Assembly (NCBI GenBank): GCA_937873315.1
Contig: CALMQX010000042.1
Coordinates: 62,001 to 126,000, forward strand
Direction of reading: 5' to 3'
Length of the DNA stretch: 64,000 nucleotides
Source of the DNA: an uncultured Nostocoides sp.
GTDB lineage: Bacteria; Actinomycetota; Actinomycetes; Actinomycetales; Dermatophilaceae
Below, piece after piece: positions 46,280 through 55,512 of the stretch. The position numbers were made by a program, and so were the translations under genes. The notes below the pieces were generated by a model. The model searched no databases and was not told the DNA's origin. It saw only the letters and a list, made by a program, of their open reading frames with translations. Every line of letters starts with the position of its first letter. The first letter of the stretch is position 1.

Positions 46280-47125
46280 TCAGAGCAAGACGGTCGTGAA
46301 ATCCCCCACCTGGCGGAACCCGAGGCGCTCGTATAGCCGGCGAGCCGCCTGGTTATAGTCGTTGACGTAGAGCGACACCAGCGGTGCCGGCCCGGCCATC
46401 AACTGCTCCAGGACGCTGCCGAGCAGCGCCGCCGCTCGGCCCTCGCCGCGAAGGCGCGGAGCGAGCCAGACTCCCTGCAACTGGGCACAGCCCAGAGCCA
46501 GCGAGCCGATATCGGTCTTGAACACCACTTCGCCGTCCTCGATGAGGACGTAGGTCTGCCCGGCCGCGATCAGGGAAGCCACCGATGATCGATAGGCACG
46601 TGAGGATCCGGAATAGGGCGGGTACCCAATCTCCGCCGTAAACATGTGGGCGGCCGCCGGCACCACCAGGTCAGTTTCGTGGACCTGCGCGGGCCGAACC
46701 CGCTCATCGATCGTCAGACCCAGGGCAGAGGGCGGGCGGTTGGCGACCATGAGCGGCTGGTGCGCCCGCAGCGCCCTCGCCTGCCCCCACGCAGGTTCGA
46801 GGTGTGCCCACAGGTCGATGACCTGATCGCGGGGGCCAAAGAGTGAGGCCGAACGACCACGCCAGCGGCGCACCCGGTCGGCCACTTCGGCCCGCGCGGC
46901 CGGGGTGGTTTCCACCGGCACGATGTTGGCGCTCGCCCACGCCAGCGAGGTCAACTGGCCCTCGGGGCGGTAGGCCAAGACAGAACTGAGCATCCCCGTG
47001 CGGCTAGCCTCGAGGATCCGGGCGGCCACGAAAACATTGGCGGGCAGGTCGCGGACACACAACTCCAGCGCCGCATCGCGCTCCTGGGGGGCGAGGGGGC
47101 GCAGGTCGCTGCGGGTGCGGAGCAC
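46280..47125 (-). CDS. GNAT acetyltransferase with DUF4081 domain
   Basis: A 281-residue protein. The N-terminal half (about 10-125) is DUF4081-like, with [20 protein letters not shown]. The C-terminal half is a GNAT fold with [20 protein letters not shown] and [20 protein letters not shown]. The same architecture is encoded directly downstream of ispG in mycobacteria (Rv2867c), so the ancestral position is kept although two genes now intervene. The acceptor is unknown. GTG 47125 has TACGCT 6 nt upstream (47132-47137) and no Shine-Dalgarno, so it is probably leaderless. Confidence 0.85.
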   Translation of the reverse strand: MLRTRSDLRPLAPQERDAALELCVRDLPANVFVAARILEASRTGMLSSVLAYRPEGQLTSLAWASANIVPVETTPAARAEVADRVRRWRGRSASLFGPRDQVIDLWAHLEPAWGQARALRAHQPLMVANRPPSALGLTIDERVRPAQVHETDLVVPAAAHMFTAEIGYPPYSGSSRAYRSSVASLIAAGQTYVLIEDGEVVFKTDIGSLALGCAQLQGVWLAPRLRGEGRAAALLGSVLEQLMAGPAPLVSLYVNDYNQAARRLYERLGFRQVGDFTTVLL

Positions 47126-47131
47126 AGGCTC

Positions 47132-47204
47132 AGCGTAGTGCGCTGTCCCAGATTCAGCGGCAAGCGACTGTGGAAGCCAGCAGCCGATGCCGCAGGACTA
47201 CAGT
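47132..47204. promoter_or_regulatory. divergent -10 boxes for the GNAT and APC permease genes
   Basis: On the minus strand TACGCT (47137 to 47132) lies 6 nt before the GNAT GTG at 47125. On the plus strand TACAGT (47199-47204) lies 7 nt before GTG 47212 of the permease. Both spacings fit leaderless transcription. No -35 hexamers are clear. Confidence 0.4.
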
Positions 47205-47211
47205 GTCCAGC

Positions 47212-49158
47212 GTGCTCGGAGAAAATGACGCTCGGCTGCGTCACTGGTTGCTGGATGCGGGGGAACGAGACCCCGGTGGGTTCTACGAGACCGAAGATGA
47301 GGTGGCCCAGCACTCACACACGCAGCCGTGGTGGCGGGTCATGTGCCTCACTGGTGTGGACTACTTCTCCACCTTGGGATACCAGCCAGGGATCGCCGCC
47401 CTCGCCGCGGGTGCGCTGGCACCCCTAGCCACGCTCATCCTGGTCTTGGTCACGCTCTTGGGGGCCCTCCCGATGTATCGCCGGGTGGCCCAGGAGAGCC
47501 CTCACGGTGATGGTTCCCTCTCCATGCTGGAACGACTGCTGAACTACTGGCCCAGCAAACTGCTCGTTCTCGCACTGCTCGGCTTCGTCGCTACCGGCTT
47601 CGTCATCACCATCACTCTCTCGGCTGCCGACGCGAGCGCCCACCTCGTCGAAAACCCCTTCCTGCGCGATTCTCTGGGCGGGCAACAGGTCGCGGTGACC
47701 CTGGCGCTGATCGTGGCCTTGGCCTTGGTCTTCCTTAAGGGTTTCAAAGAGGCCATTGGCGTGGCCGTCGTCCTGGTCCTTTCGTACCTGCTGTTGTCCG
47801 CGGTGGTCATCGTCCGGGGCGCGGTGGAGGTCTTCTCGACCCCCGGCTCGATCGATCGGTGGACCGACGCCATCGCGGCGAGTTATCCCACACCGATGGC
47901 GATCGTCGTGGCAGCCCTGGTGGTCTTCCCCCGCCTCGCTCTAGGCCTCTCCGGGTTTGAAACTGGCGTAGTGGTCATGCCACTGATCCAAGGCAGCCCC
48001 GACGACGACCCAGAGATGCCTATGGGGCGGATCCGCGGCGCTCGCCGCCTGCTGACCACGGCCGCAGTGATCATGAGTGGACTCCTGATCGGCAGTTCGC
48101 TGGTCACGACGATTCTGATCTCCAATGCCGAATTCCAGCCTGGCGGAAAGGCCAATGGGCGCGCCCTGGCCTACCTGGCGCACACCCTGCTGGGAGATGG
48201 ATTCGGCACGGCATACGACCTTTCGACGATCGGCATCCTGTGGTTTGCTGGCGCGTCCGCCATGGCTGGTCTGCTCAACATCATCCCCCGATACCTCCCC
48301 CGTTACGGGATGGCACCCGACTGGGCTCGCTCCACCCGGCCACTCGTTCTGGTCTTCCTCGCGATTGGCATCGTGGTCACGCTGCTCTTCAAGGCCAATG
48401 TGGACGCGCAGGCCGGCGCCTATGCGACCGGAGTGCTCGCCCTGATGACGTCAGCCGCCGTAGCGGTGTTCCTCACCGAGTGGCGCCGCGGCCATCGCCC
48501 GGTCGCCATCTTCTTCGGAATTGTCTCCGCGATCTTCATCTACACCCTCATCGTGACGATCCTCGCCGACCCCGAGGGACTGTTCATCGCCGCGATCTTC
48601 ATCGCCCTTATCGTCGCGATCTCGGTGTTCTCCCGCGTCTCTCGATCCACTGAGTTGCGGATCAAGACTGTGCGCTTCGACACCTCCTCCAAGGCCTTCC
48701 TGCGCGAGGCCATGACCTGGCCCCAGCCGCTGCGCGTCATCGCCAACAAGCGCAATGCGGGCGATGAGGAGGAGTACCGCGAGAAGTCACTGGAGGTGGC
48801 CGTCGATAACCACGTGCCAAACCAGGAGCGGGCCGTCTTCCTCGAAGTCGAGGTCCTGGACCCCAGCGAGTTCTCCGGGCGCGTGGAAGTCACCCACCAG
48901 ATGGTGGGTCAGTACAACGTGCTTCGCGCCGCCGGTCCTTCGGTGCCCAACGTCCTGGCCGCGGTACTGCTCAAGATCGGTCAAAAGATGCCGGCCCAGC
49001 CACATGCCTACTTCGAGTGGTCCGAAAAGGGGCCCGCTGAAAACGTGCTGCGCTTCCTGCTCTCCGGTGAGGGCGACATCCCTCCCCTCACCCACGAGAT
49101 CCTCCGCAAGGCAGTCCCCGACGAGCGGAAGCGCCCCCAAATCCACGTTGGTGGCTAG
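47212..49158 (+). CDS. APC superfamily permease
   Basis: A 648-residue transporter with about twelve membrane helices (residues 40-480) and a soluble C-terminal part of about 160 residues. [20 protein letters not shown] resembles the first unwound helix of the APC fold. [20 protein letters not shown] and [20 protein letters not shown] are further conserved blocks. The size and the cytoplasmic tail recall the KimA/KUP-like group of potassium importers as well as amino acid transporters, so the substrate is open. I chose GTG 47212, behind TACAGT; GTG 47203, behind AGGA, is the alternative. It separates the GNAT gene from the uridine-kinase-like gene and ispG. Confidence 0.82.
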   Translation: MLGENDARLRHWLLDAGERDPGGFYETEDEVAQHSHTQPWWRVMCLTGVDYFSTLGYQPGIAALAAGALAPLATLILVLVTLLGALPMYRRVAQESPHGDGSLSMLERLLNYWPSKLLVLALLGFVATGFVITITLSAADASAHLVENPFLRDSLGGQQVAVTLALIVALALVFLKGFKEAIGVAVVLVLSYLLLSAVVIVRGAVEVFSTPGSIDRWTDAIAASYPTPMAIVVAALVVFPRLALGLSGFETGVVVMPLIQGSPDDDPEMPMGRIRGARRLLTTAAVIMSGLLIGSSLVTTILISNAEFQPGGKANGRALAYLAHTLLGDGFGTAYDLSTIGILWFAGASAMAGLLNIIPRYLPRYGMAPDWARSTRPLVLVFLAIGIVVTLLFKANVDAQAGAYATGVLALMTSAAVAVFLTEWRRGHRPVAIFFGIVSAIFIYTLIVTILADPEGLFIAAIFIALIVAISVFSRVSRSTELRIKTVRFDTSSKAFLREAMTWPQPLRVIANKRNAGDEEEYREKSLEVAVDNHVPNQERAVFLEVEVLDPSEFSGRVEVTHQMVGQYNVLRAAGPSVPNVLAAVLLKIGQKMPAQPHAYFEWSEKGPAENVLRFLLSGEGDIPPLTHEILRKAVPDERKRPQIHVGG

Positions 49159-49173
49159 GCCTGGCGCGCAGGC

Positions 49174-49824
49174 TCAGCCCTTCAGGCGAGGGTGGTTAAG
49201 GTCGGCGTTATCAATCACCCACGTGGCGTATGCCGCTGGCTTGGCCTGCGCGAGATACCTCCGCTGGCCCTGGACGTACCGCTGGTTCGTCGCGCTCTCT
49301 GGATCGATCAGGTCCGGGGTCAGAGGGCCGAATCGGGCGTTGCCCCGAGGCACCGACGCCCCAAAGGGCACCTCGAGCCAAGCCGACGCATCCCACACTG
49401 CCCTCAACTCGGGTCGGTGCAAGAAGATGCCATCCACGATGAGGACAGCAGCGGTGCCCGCCACCACCGGCTCCGCAACCACGGGCGTATCCGTCGTGAC
49501 CTCCCAGACCTGAGTCACGAACGGCTCACCCGCGCGGAAGGGCTCAATACACCGCTGGGCAAAAGCCGCGTAGTCGTACGAGTCCTCATAAAAGGTCTCG
49601 GGAGTGCGGCCACGGGCATAGCGCTGCTCGCGAGGACGGTGAAAGCCATCGATACTGACTCGATGAACCTCGCGCCGGGCCGCCAGAGCATCCCGTAGCT
49701 CGTCGGCTAGCCAGGTCTTCCCCGCTCCATCGACCCCGTCAATGGCGATGATCGCGCGCTGTCGAGGGCGGACGCCCTCGATGAGGTCGGCAAGGTGAGC
49801 GATGACTCGCTCGCGGGTGCTCAC
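49174..49824 (-). CDS. uridine kinase-like P-loop protein
   Basis: A 216-residue P-loop kinase. Walker A is [18 protein letters not shown] near residue 30, followed by [20 protein letters not shown], in which the Asp fits the catalytic position of uridine kinases. [19 protein letters not shown] is the Walker B-like segment. The C-terminus lacks the lid motif of true Udk enzymes, so a different nucleoside or small-molecule substrate is possible. It overlaps ispG by 4 nt, with the start of this gene inside the ispG end, so the two are coupled. Confidence 0.8.
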   Translation of the reverse strand: MSTRERVIAHLADLIEGVRPRQRAIIAIDGVDGAGKTWLADELRDALAARREVHRVSIDGFHRPREQRYARGRTPETFYEDSYDYAAFAQRCIEPFRAGEPFVTQVWEVTTDTPVVAEPVVAGTAAVLIVDGIFLHRPELRAVWDASAWLEVPFGASVPRGNARFGPLTPDLIDPESATNQRYVQGQRRYLAQAKPAAYATWVIDNADLNHPRLKG

Positions 49825-50981
49825 CCGACGGTGACACTGGGGGTTCCGGCCGAGTCCTCGTCGAGCGGCTCCCCCATCTCCTCGGCGAGGCGCATGGCCT
49901 CCTCGATCAAGGTCTCCACGATCTGGCTTTCGGGCACGGTTTTGATGACCTCACCCTTGACGAAGATCTGGCCCTTGCCATTGCCTGAGGCAACGCCGAG
50001 GTCAGCCTCGCGGGCCTCCCCCGGGCCGTTGACGACACACCCCATGACTGCCACCCGCAGCGGCACGGTCATCCCCTCGAGCCCGGCAGTTACCTGCTCG
50101 GCCAGGGTGTAGACGTCCACCTGCGCCCGGCCACACGACGGGCACGAGACGATTTCCAGCTTGCGCGGTCGCAGGTTCAGGCTCTGCAGGATCTGCAACC
50201 CCACCTTGACCTCCTCCACCGGTGGAGCCGACAGCGAGACCCGGATGGTGTCTCCAATCCCCTTGGACAGCAATGCCCCAAAGGCCACCGAGGACTTGAT
50301 GGTGCCCTGGAATGCCGGGCCTGCCTCCGTGACGCCCAAGTGCAGCGGCCAGTCCCCCCGCTCCGAGAGCAGTTCGTAGGCCTTGACCATGATCACCGGG
50401 TCGTTGTGCTTCACCGAGATCTTGAAGTCGTGGAAGTCGTGCTCCTCGAACAGGCTGGCCTCCCAGACGGCCGACTCGACCAGCGCCTCGGGGGTGGCCT
50501 TGCCGTACTTCGCAAGCAGCCGCTTGTCCAGGGAGCCGGCGTTGACCCCGATCCGGATCGACACGCCGGCCTCCTTGGCGCGACGCGCAATCTCCCCCAC
50601 CTGATCGTCAAACTGCCGGATGTTGCCCGGGTTCACCCGCACGGCCGCGCACCCGGCGTCGATGGCGGCATACACATACTTCGGCTGGAAGTGGATGTCA
50701 GCGATGACCGGGATCTGCGACTTGCGGGCGATGGCCGGCAGAGCATCGGCATCATCTTGGCTGGGGCACGCCACCCGGACGATGTCGCAGCCCGCGGCGG
50801 TGAGCGCTGCGATCTGCTGCAAGGTGGCATTGACATCGGAGGTGAGCGTGGTGGTCATCGACTGGACGCTGATCGGCGCATCCCCGCCGACCTCGACCTT
50901 GCCTACCCGGATCTTCCTGGTCGGCCGCCGAGCAGCCAGCACGGGAGGGGGCAGGGGCGGCATACCGAGTCCAACAGACAT
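49821..50981 (-). CDS. ispG: 4-hydroxy-3-methylbut-2-enyl diphosphate synthase
   Basis: Catalyses the penultimate step of the MEP isoprenoid pathway with a 4Fe-4S cluster. The TIM-barrel start [20 protein letters not shown] and the block [20 protein letters not shown] are typical. The cluster ligands appear in SCPSCGR and [16 protein letters not shown] near the C-terminus. About 386 residues. I chose ATG 50981, which lies 7 nt after GATAAT (50989-50994) and would be leaderless; an ATG 9 nt earlier lies inside that box. The dxr and rip1 genes of the same ancestral block are just upstream. Confidence 0.96.
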   Translation of the reverse strand: MSVGLGMPPLPPPVLAARRPTRKIRVGKVEVGGDAPISVQSMTTTLTSDVNATLQQIAALTAAGCDIVRVACPSQDDADALPAIARKSQIPVIADIHFQPKYVYAAIDAGCAAVRVNPGNIRQFDDQVGEIARRAKEAGVSIRIGVNAGSLDKRLLAKYGKATPEALVESAVWEASLFEEHDFHDFKISVKHNDPVIMVKAYELLSERGDWPLHLGVTEAGPAFQGTIKSSVAFGALLSKGIGDTIRVSLSAPPVEEVKVGLQILQSLNLRPRKLEIVSCPSCGRAQVDVYTLAEQVTAGLEGMTVPLRVAVMGCVVNGPGEAREADLGVASGNGKGQIFVKGEVIKTVPESQIVETLIEEAMRLAEEMGEPLDEDSAGTPSVTVG

Positions 50982-51101
50982 GCTCCCCATTATCCGCTAC
51001 TCCCCTTGCTGGCACGGTCGGCCCACGCGATCGCGCAGATTTCTGGTCCGATCGCGGAACCCAATGCGGCTGCGGGTCATCCAACTGCGGTGACCATCAC
51101 G

Positions 51102-52046
51102 ATGGAGACCCGAGTTCACCTCGACCAAGCCCTGCGAGATGTCCGAGAGGCGGCCCGTCTCAATGGCATTCTCGGATCGCTGGCACAGGAGATCGAGCAC
51201 GCTCGGAGCCAACGCGATGAGGCCTCCGCGCGATACCGATCCGAGGCCAAGGACGTCGCCCGACTGGAGGGGGTCGGGTGGGGCGCCTTGGTCTCGGCGG
51301 TGCGTGGCACGCGGACCGGTGAACTCGAACGAGAGCGCGCCGAGGAGGTTGCCGCCCGGTATGCCGCCCAGGCCGCGAGTGAACGGCTGGCTCGCCTCGA
51401 ACGGGAGTATGCCCAGACCCAGACGTTGCGCAGTGTCCTCGGCGATGTCGATGAGCGTCGCGAGGAGGCCGCGCGAGCGCACGCGGCGGCTGTTGCCCGC
51501 AGCGGATCGATGCCCGAGCTCGAATCCACGCTCGACCAGCTGGCCATCCTGGCCTCGGAACTGTTCGAAATCGATGAGGCCCTTGCCGCCGGCCAACGGG
51601 CGCTCGGCGCTCTGCGCGAGGCGCAGCGGCAGATGGGCTCGGCCGACTCGTGGTCTGGATTTGACACTTTCCTGGGAGGAGGCATCGTTTCCTCGATGGT
51701 CAAGCATGAACGCATCGATCAGGCCGGCCGCGCCATCGCCAATGCCCAGCACACCTTGGCCGCTTTCGCGCGGGAACTCGGGGATGTCCCTGCGGCCCAA
51801 CAGATTTCGGTTGACCTGGGGATCTCCCCCACGACAAGAGCGTTCGACATCTGGTTCGACAACTTCTTCAGCGACTTCGCGGTACGCGACCAGATCAAAG
51901 CATCCCTGCGGGCACTGGCTGCAGCCACCGACGCCGTGGGCGTGGCTCTGAACCAACTCACGGCCCGCCAGTCAGAGGTTCGCCGGCAGCGCTCCGGACT
52001 CGTGTACGGACGCGATCAGCTCATCGGGGCCTCGAACCCGAACTAG
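51102..52046 (+). CDS. coiled-coil protein of unknown function with TFLGGG motif
   Basis: A 314-residue soluble protein without signal or membrane segments. Residues 5-60 and 75-175 are heptad-rich, Arg/Glu/Ala helices predicted to form coiled coils. Around 185-210 lies FDTFLGGGIVSSMVKHERID, a compact motif that I believe recurs in otherwise unannotated coiled-coil proteins. A second conserved-looking block, FDIWFDNFFSDFAVRDQI, is near 250, followed by another helical hairpin. It sits between ispG and rip1, which are neighbours in mycobacteria, and overlaps the rip1 stop by 4 nt. GTG 51090 is an alternative start. Confidence 0.75.
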   Translation: METRVHLDQALRDVREAARLNGILGSLAQEIEHARSQRDEASARYRSEAKDVARLEGVGWGALVSAVRGTRTGELERERAEEVAARYAAQAASERLARLEREYAQTQTLRSVLGDVDERREEAARAHAAAVARSGSMPELESTLDQLAILASELFEIDEALAAGQRALGALREAQRQMGSADSWSGFDTFLGGGIVSSMVKHERIDQAGRAIANAQHTLAAFARELGDVPAAQQISVDLGISPTTRAFDIWFDNFFSDFAVRDQIKASLRALAAATDAVGVALNQLTARQSEVRRQRSGLVYGRDQLIGASNPN

Positions 52047-53407
52047 CCCAGTTTGATCGGCTTGACGATGTCCGCGTAGATCAGCAGTGCCGACATTGCG
52101 AGGAGGGCGATAGAGACGGCATACGCCAAAGGCAGCGCACGGGCAACGTCCACCGGACCCGGGTCGGGGTGCCCGCGCAGCCTCGCCCAGCGGCGCTTGA
52201 CCCCCTCCCACAGAGCGCCCGCGACGTGTCCACCGTCGAGCGGCAGCAGGGGCACCAGGTTGAAGACGAAGAGCATGAAGTTGAGCATCGCCAGCAACCC
52301 GATGAGGGCGAAGACCTTGTCCTGCGTATCGCCACCGACCAACCAGTCGAGTTGCCCCGCACCGATTTCGCCGGCCACGCGACCCACGCCCACCACTGAC
52401 ATGGGTGAGTCGATCGGCCGCTCGGCGTCACTGGTGACTGCGCCCCACACGCCGACCAGTTTCTCGGGGACCGCGACGATCCCATGAGCGGTGTTTCCCA
52501 GGGTGTCCCACACGGCACTGGGTACAGCAGAAATCGGCTGAGGCACATATGCCGTGACCGGCCCGGACATAATCCCCAGGAAGCCTGCCTCGACCGTGCG
52601 CAGGCTGCCGTCGGCATTGCGGACGGCCTGGCCATCGTCACCAATCTCGGCCAGCGTGTTGCGGATCGGGGTGGCGGTCAACGTGAGCTGCTGTCCATCG
52701 CGCTCCACCACAATCGTGGTGCTTTGAGCCACCCGGGGGCGGATCGCCGCACCGACGTCTGCAGTCGCGGTCATGGCCACGCCATTGATCGAGACCACCC
52801 GATCGCCCGGCTTGATTCCCGCCACATAGGCCGGAGTCTTGGTCAGGCCGGATGTGCAGTCGGCGGTCCGGGAAGCGTCGCTTGCGGGGACGACACACTC
52901 ATAGACGCCATTGACGACGACGCCGGGTCGGACCTCCTGAACCCCATGAACCGTGAGGCTGAAGGTCAACAGAACGATGCCGAGGATGAGATTCATGGTC
53001 GGGCCGCCGAGCATGATGGCCAGCTTGCGAGGAACGCTGAGGTTGTAGAACACCCGATCCTCGTCCCCCGGCTGGACCTCTTCGAGACTGGTGGATCGCG
53101 CCTCGTCGACCAGTTGCGAGAACCGGCCAGTGCTCGTGGCCCGAATCGTCCCAGGAGCATCTCCTGCCCTCGGCGGGAACATGCCGATCATGCGGACGTA
53201 GCCACCCAGCGGAATGGCCTTGATGCCATATTGCGTCTCGCCGCGGCGACGGGACCAGATCGTTGGGCCGAAGCCGATCATGAACTGCGGGACCCGCACG
53301 CCGAAGCGCTTGGCCGGCAGAAAGTGCCCGAGCTCGTGCCAGCCGATAGAGAAGGCCACTCCCAGCACCATGAGCAGCACAGCGCCGATGACGGCGAGAA
53401 TGGTCAC
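52043..53407 (-). CDS. rip1: site-2 metalloprotease Rip1 (RseP/MucB-type M50)
   Basis: A membrane zinc protease that cleaves anti-sigma factors inside the membrane. Membrane segment 1 contains the zinc motif as SIGWHELGHFLPAKRFG; the common mycobacterial form is HEFGH. The PDZ domain (about 190-290; VAGIKPGDRVVSINGVAM) follows a second membrane helix (TMNLILGIVLLTFS). The last helices carry VPLLPLDGGHVAGALWEG with the third zinc ligand Asp. It is 454 residues long. GTG 53407 overlaps the dxr stop as GTGA and has GGGAGGG upstream. Its substrates are not encoded here. Confidence 0.94.
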   Translation of the reverse strand: MTILAVIGAVLLMVLGVAFSIGWHELGHFLPAKRFGVRVPQFMIGFGPTIWSRRRGETQYGIKAIPLGGYVRMIGMFPPRAGDAPGTIRATSTGRFSQLVDEARSTSLEEVQPGDEDRVFYNLSVPRKLAIMLGGPTMNLILGIVLLTFSLTVHGVQEVRPGVVVNGVYECVVPASDASRTADCTSGLTKTPAYVAGIKPGDRVVSINGVAMTATADVGAAIRPRVAQSTTIVVERDGQQLTLTATPIRNTLAEIGDDGQAVRNADGSLRTVEAGFLGIMSGPVTAYVPQPISAVPSAVWDTLGNTAHGIVAVPEKLVGVWGAVTSDAERPIDSPMSVVGVGRVAGEIGAGQLDWLVGGDTQDKVFALIGLLAMLNFMLFVFNLVPLLPLDGGHVAGALWEGVKRRWARLRGHPDPGPVDVARALPLAYAVSIALLAMSALLIYADIVKPIKLG

Positions 53408-54606
53408 GCGTTCCCTCCCTGAGGCGGCGTCGAGTCGATCAAACTGGCGGCCGCACGGCGAGCCCATGCGTCCGCTGCCAGCACACCCTCAACGCTCGAC
53501 GCGTCCTGAGTGCTCCCATCGTGAGTCTCCACCACCCGGGCGACCGTGTCGACGATATCGAGGAAACCCAGCCTGCCCTCGTGGAAGGCATCGACGCAGA
53601 CCTCGTTCGCCGCGTTGTAGACCGCCGGGTAGGTGCCCCCGGCCACTCCCACCCGCCGTGCCAAACGCACGGCCGGAAAGGCCTCATCGTCCAGAGGGTG
53701 GAAGTCCCAACTCTGCGCGATCGACCAGTCACACGGCACGTCGACCTCGTCGAGCCGATCCGGCCAGGAGAGCCCCAGCGCGATGGGCACGAGCATCCGC
53801 GGCGGGCCCATCTGGGCGATGGTCGAACCGTCGTGGAATTCCACCATGGAGTGAATCCACTGCTGCGGGTGCACGACGACGTCGATCCGGTCAATCGGGA
53901 TGTCAAAGAGCAGGTGCGCTTCGATGACCTCTAGACCCTTGTTGACCAAGGTCGCCGAGTTCGTGGTGATCACGCGTCCCATCGCGTAATTCGGGTGCGC
54001 CAGTGCCTGCTGCGGCGTCACCGCCCGCAGTTCGGCCCGCGTGCGCCCACGGAAGGGACCGCCGCTGGCGGTGACCACGAGGCGGCGGACCTCCTGAGCT
54101 CGGCCGCCGCGCAGCGACTGCGCGATCGCCGAGTGCTCGCTGTCGACGGGGACGATCTGCCCTGGCGCGGCGGCCGCGGTGACCAGGGAGCCACCGACAA
54201 TGAGGGATTCCTTGTTGGCCAGGGCGAGCACCGAGCCGGCGGTCAGCGCCGCCAGGGTCGGTTTCAGGCCGATCGATCCGGTGATGCCATTGAGGACCAC
54301 ATCGGCTCCGCAGCCGGCGACGATCTCTGCGGCCCGCTCCCCCACCACCACCTCCGGGGCGTATGCCGGGTGGCCAGCCGCGGCGGCATACCCGGCAATG
54401 GCCGTTCGCAGGTCGTCCACGCTGCCGGTCGCCGCGCCCACAAGGGCCGGGCGGACGGCAGCCGCCTGGCGCGCAAGCAGGTCCAGATTGGCACCTCCGG
54501 CTAGGGCGACGACATCGAATCGACCTGGGTGTCGCCGAATGACATCCAGGGCCTGAGTCCCAATGGATCCGGTCGAGCCGAGGATGGCGACGCTGCGGGA
54601 AGTCAC
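53404..54606 (-). CDS. dxr: 1-deoxy-D-xylulose 5-phosphate reductoisomerase
   Basis: Makes 2-C-methyl-D-erythritol 4-phosphate, the committed step of the MEP pathway. The NADPH Rossmann motif is VAILGSTGSIGTQALDVIRR. The metal and substrate region includes VPVDSEHSAIAQSL and TASGGPFRG, and later HPNYAMGRVITTNSATLVNK. The 400-residue length is normal. GTG 54606 begins GTGACTTCC. It forms a coupled pair with rip1 (GTGA overlap) and restates the dxr-rip1-ispG order of mycobacteria, with the coiled-coil gene inserted before ispG. Confidence 0.97.
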   Translation of the reverse strand: MTSRSVAILGSTGSIGTQALDVIRRHPGRFDVVALAGGANLDLLARQAAAVRPALVGAATGSVDDLRTAIAGYAAAAGHPAYAPEVVVGERAAEIVAGCGADVVLNGITGSIGLKPTLAALTAGSVLALANKESLIVGGSLVTAAAAPGQIVPVDSEHSAIAQSLRGGRAQEVRRLVVTASGGPFRGRTRAELRAVTPQQALAHPNYAMGRVITTNSATLVNKGLEVIEAHLLFDIPIDRIDVVVHPQQWIHSMVEFHDGSTIAQMGPPRMLVPIALGLSWPDRLDEVDVPCDWSIAQSWDFHPLDDEAFPAVRLARRVGVAGGTYPAVYNAANEVCVDAFHEGRLGFLDIVDTVARVVETHDGSTQDASSVEGVLAADAWARRAAASLIDSTPPQGGNA

Positions 54607-54628
54607 CTGCCCATCCTCTCAGGCATCC

Positions 54629-54976
54629 TCACCGATCGATGACCGTCACCTGGCTGCTCGGGTAGGCATCGCTGAGCTCGGTGAGCACCTCGAGGATCCC
54701 TTCGTAGGCGCTCTGGTCATGCTCGCGCAGGTCGGCGCTGCCGTCCCAGATGAGTTCCACCGCTCCGGGGCTCTCGGAAAGGTAGTCGTCCAGGACGTCT
54801 GCGAGCGCGTCCAGGTTCAGCCCCATGTGAGCCGGCAGCCCCAGCGTGTCCCGAAAAGCGATCAGCGTCTCCCGCTTGGTGCGCTGGCCCGGGACCAGCA
54901 CCACGGCGCGATTCTCTTCCCGCGCGTCGGCCATCAGTCCCGGCAGATCCACTCGGTCGTTCACGATCCGGATCAT
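54629..54976 (-). CDS. barstar-family ribonuclease inhibitor
   Basis: A 115-residue cytoplasmic protein. The order of elements fits barstar: a first strand and helix, then TKRETLIAFRDTLGLPAHMG, NLDALADVLDDYLSE with the acidic helix that plugs the RNase active site, then VELIWDGSADLREHDQSAYE. Acidic residues (Asp, Glu) concentrate in the inhibitory helix as expected. It begins inside the end of the RNase gene (4-nt ATGA overlap), so both products are made from one message and the host is protected during synthesis. Confidence 0.88.
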   Translation of the reverse strand: MIRIVNDRVDLPGLMADAREENRAVVLVPGQRTKRETLIAFRDTLGLPAHMGLNLDALADVLDDYLSESPGAVELIWDGSADLREHDQSAYEGILEVLTELSDAYPSSQVTVIDR

Positions 54977-55497
54977 GACTCCTCGACAATCTGCTGGAAG
55001 CTGTCGTAGTGATCGGAGGTCCAGTACAGGTCACCGTCCCGGCCGGCAATGATCCGCCATGGCCCGCGATCTGCCGAACCGGGTTTGTCGACGGTGTACT
55101 CGCGGTAGTAGCCCTGCGGCCGCGAGGGCAGTAGGCGTTCCCGGTTCCCGAAGGTGGCCCCGTCCTTGTCATAGCGGAAAGGACCGCCGGCATGAATGAG
55201 GTCCACCATCCGCTGCGCCTGACGGGGCAGTTCGGAGGCGGCAATGGTGGGCAGGCCCGATGCAGGGGTCTGCTCATCCTGCGAGAGCGGTCCCACCGTC
55301 GGTTGAGTGGCTCCCGGCGTGGGCGAGACCACGTGCGGGGTGCTCACGCTGCGGCTTGAAGAAGGTTGGCTCGGCGTGGGGTCGGGGTCGCTGGATCGGT
55401 GGGTCAGCCACCACGCCACGCCAATGAGTACGACGCCTAGCGCCAGCACCAACCAAGGCGGGACGCGGGAGGGCCGGGGGGCCGAAGGGGTCGGCAT
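54973..55497 (-). CDS. membrane-anchored barnase/RNase Sa-type ribonuclease
   Basis: A 174-residue guanyl-specific ribonuclease. Residues 13-33 form a hydrophobic anchor (WLVLALGVVLIGVAWWL) with no lipobox and no clear cleavage site. A Ser/Pro/Thr linker runs to about 80. The catalytic domain (82-172) aligns with Streptomyces RNase Sa: GPFRYDKDGATFGNRE, then YYREYTV with catalytic Glu133, Arg144 and Arg148, and SDHYDSF with catalytic His163. All key residues are kept, but the disulphide cysteines of RNase Sa are missing. The barstar gene follows with a 4-nt overlap. It could act outside the cell or at the envelope against rivals, or scavenge RNA. Confidence 0.9.
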   Translation of the reverse strand: MPTPSAPRPSRVPPWLVLALGVVLIGVAWWLTHRSSDPDPTPSQPSSSRSVSTPHVVSPTPGATQPTVGPLSQDEQTPASGLPTIAASELPRQAQRMVDLIHAGGPFRYDKDGATFGNRERLLPSRPQGYYREYTVDKPGSADRGPWRIIAGRDGDLYWTSDHYDSFQQIVEES

Positions 55498-55512
55498 ACG
55501 CGCAAGGATGAC

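Noticed and set aside
50340..52046. Coiled-coil protein extended to 568 residues.
   Set aside because: The first 254 codons are antisense to ispG and have no coiled-coil pattern.
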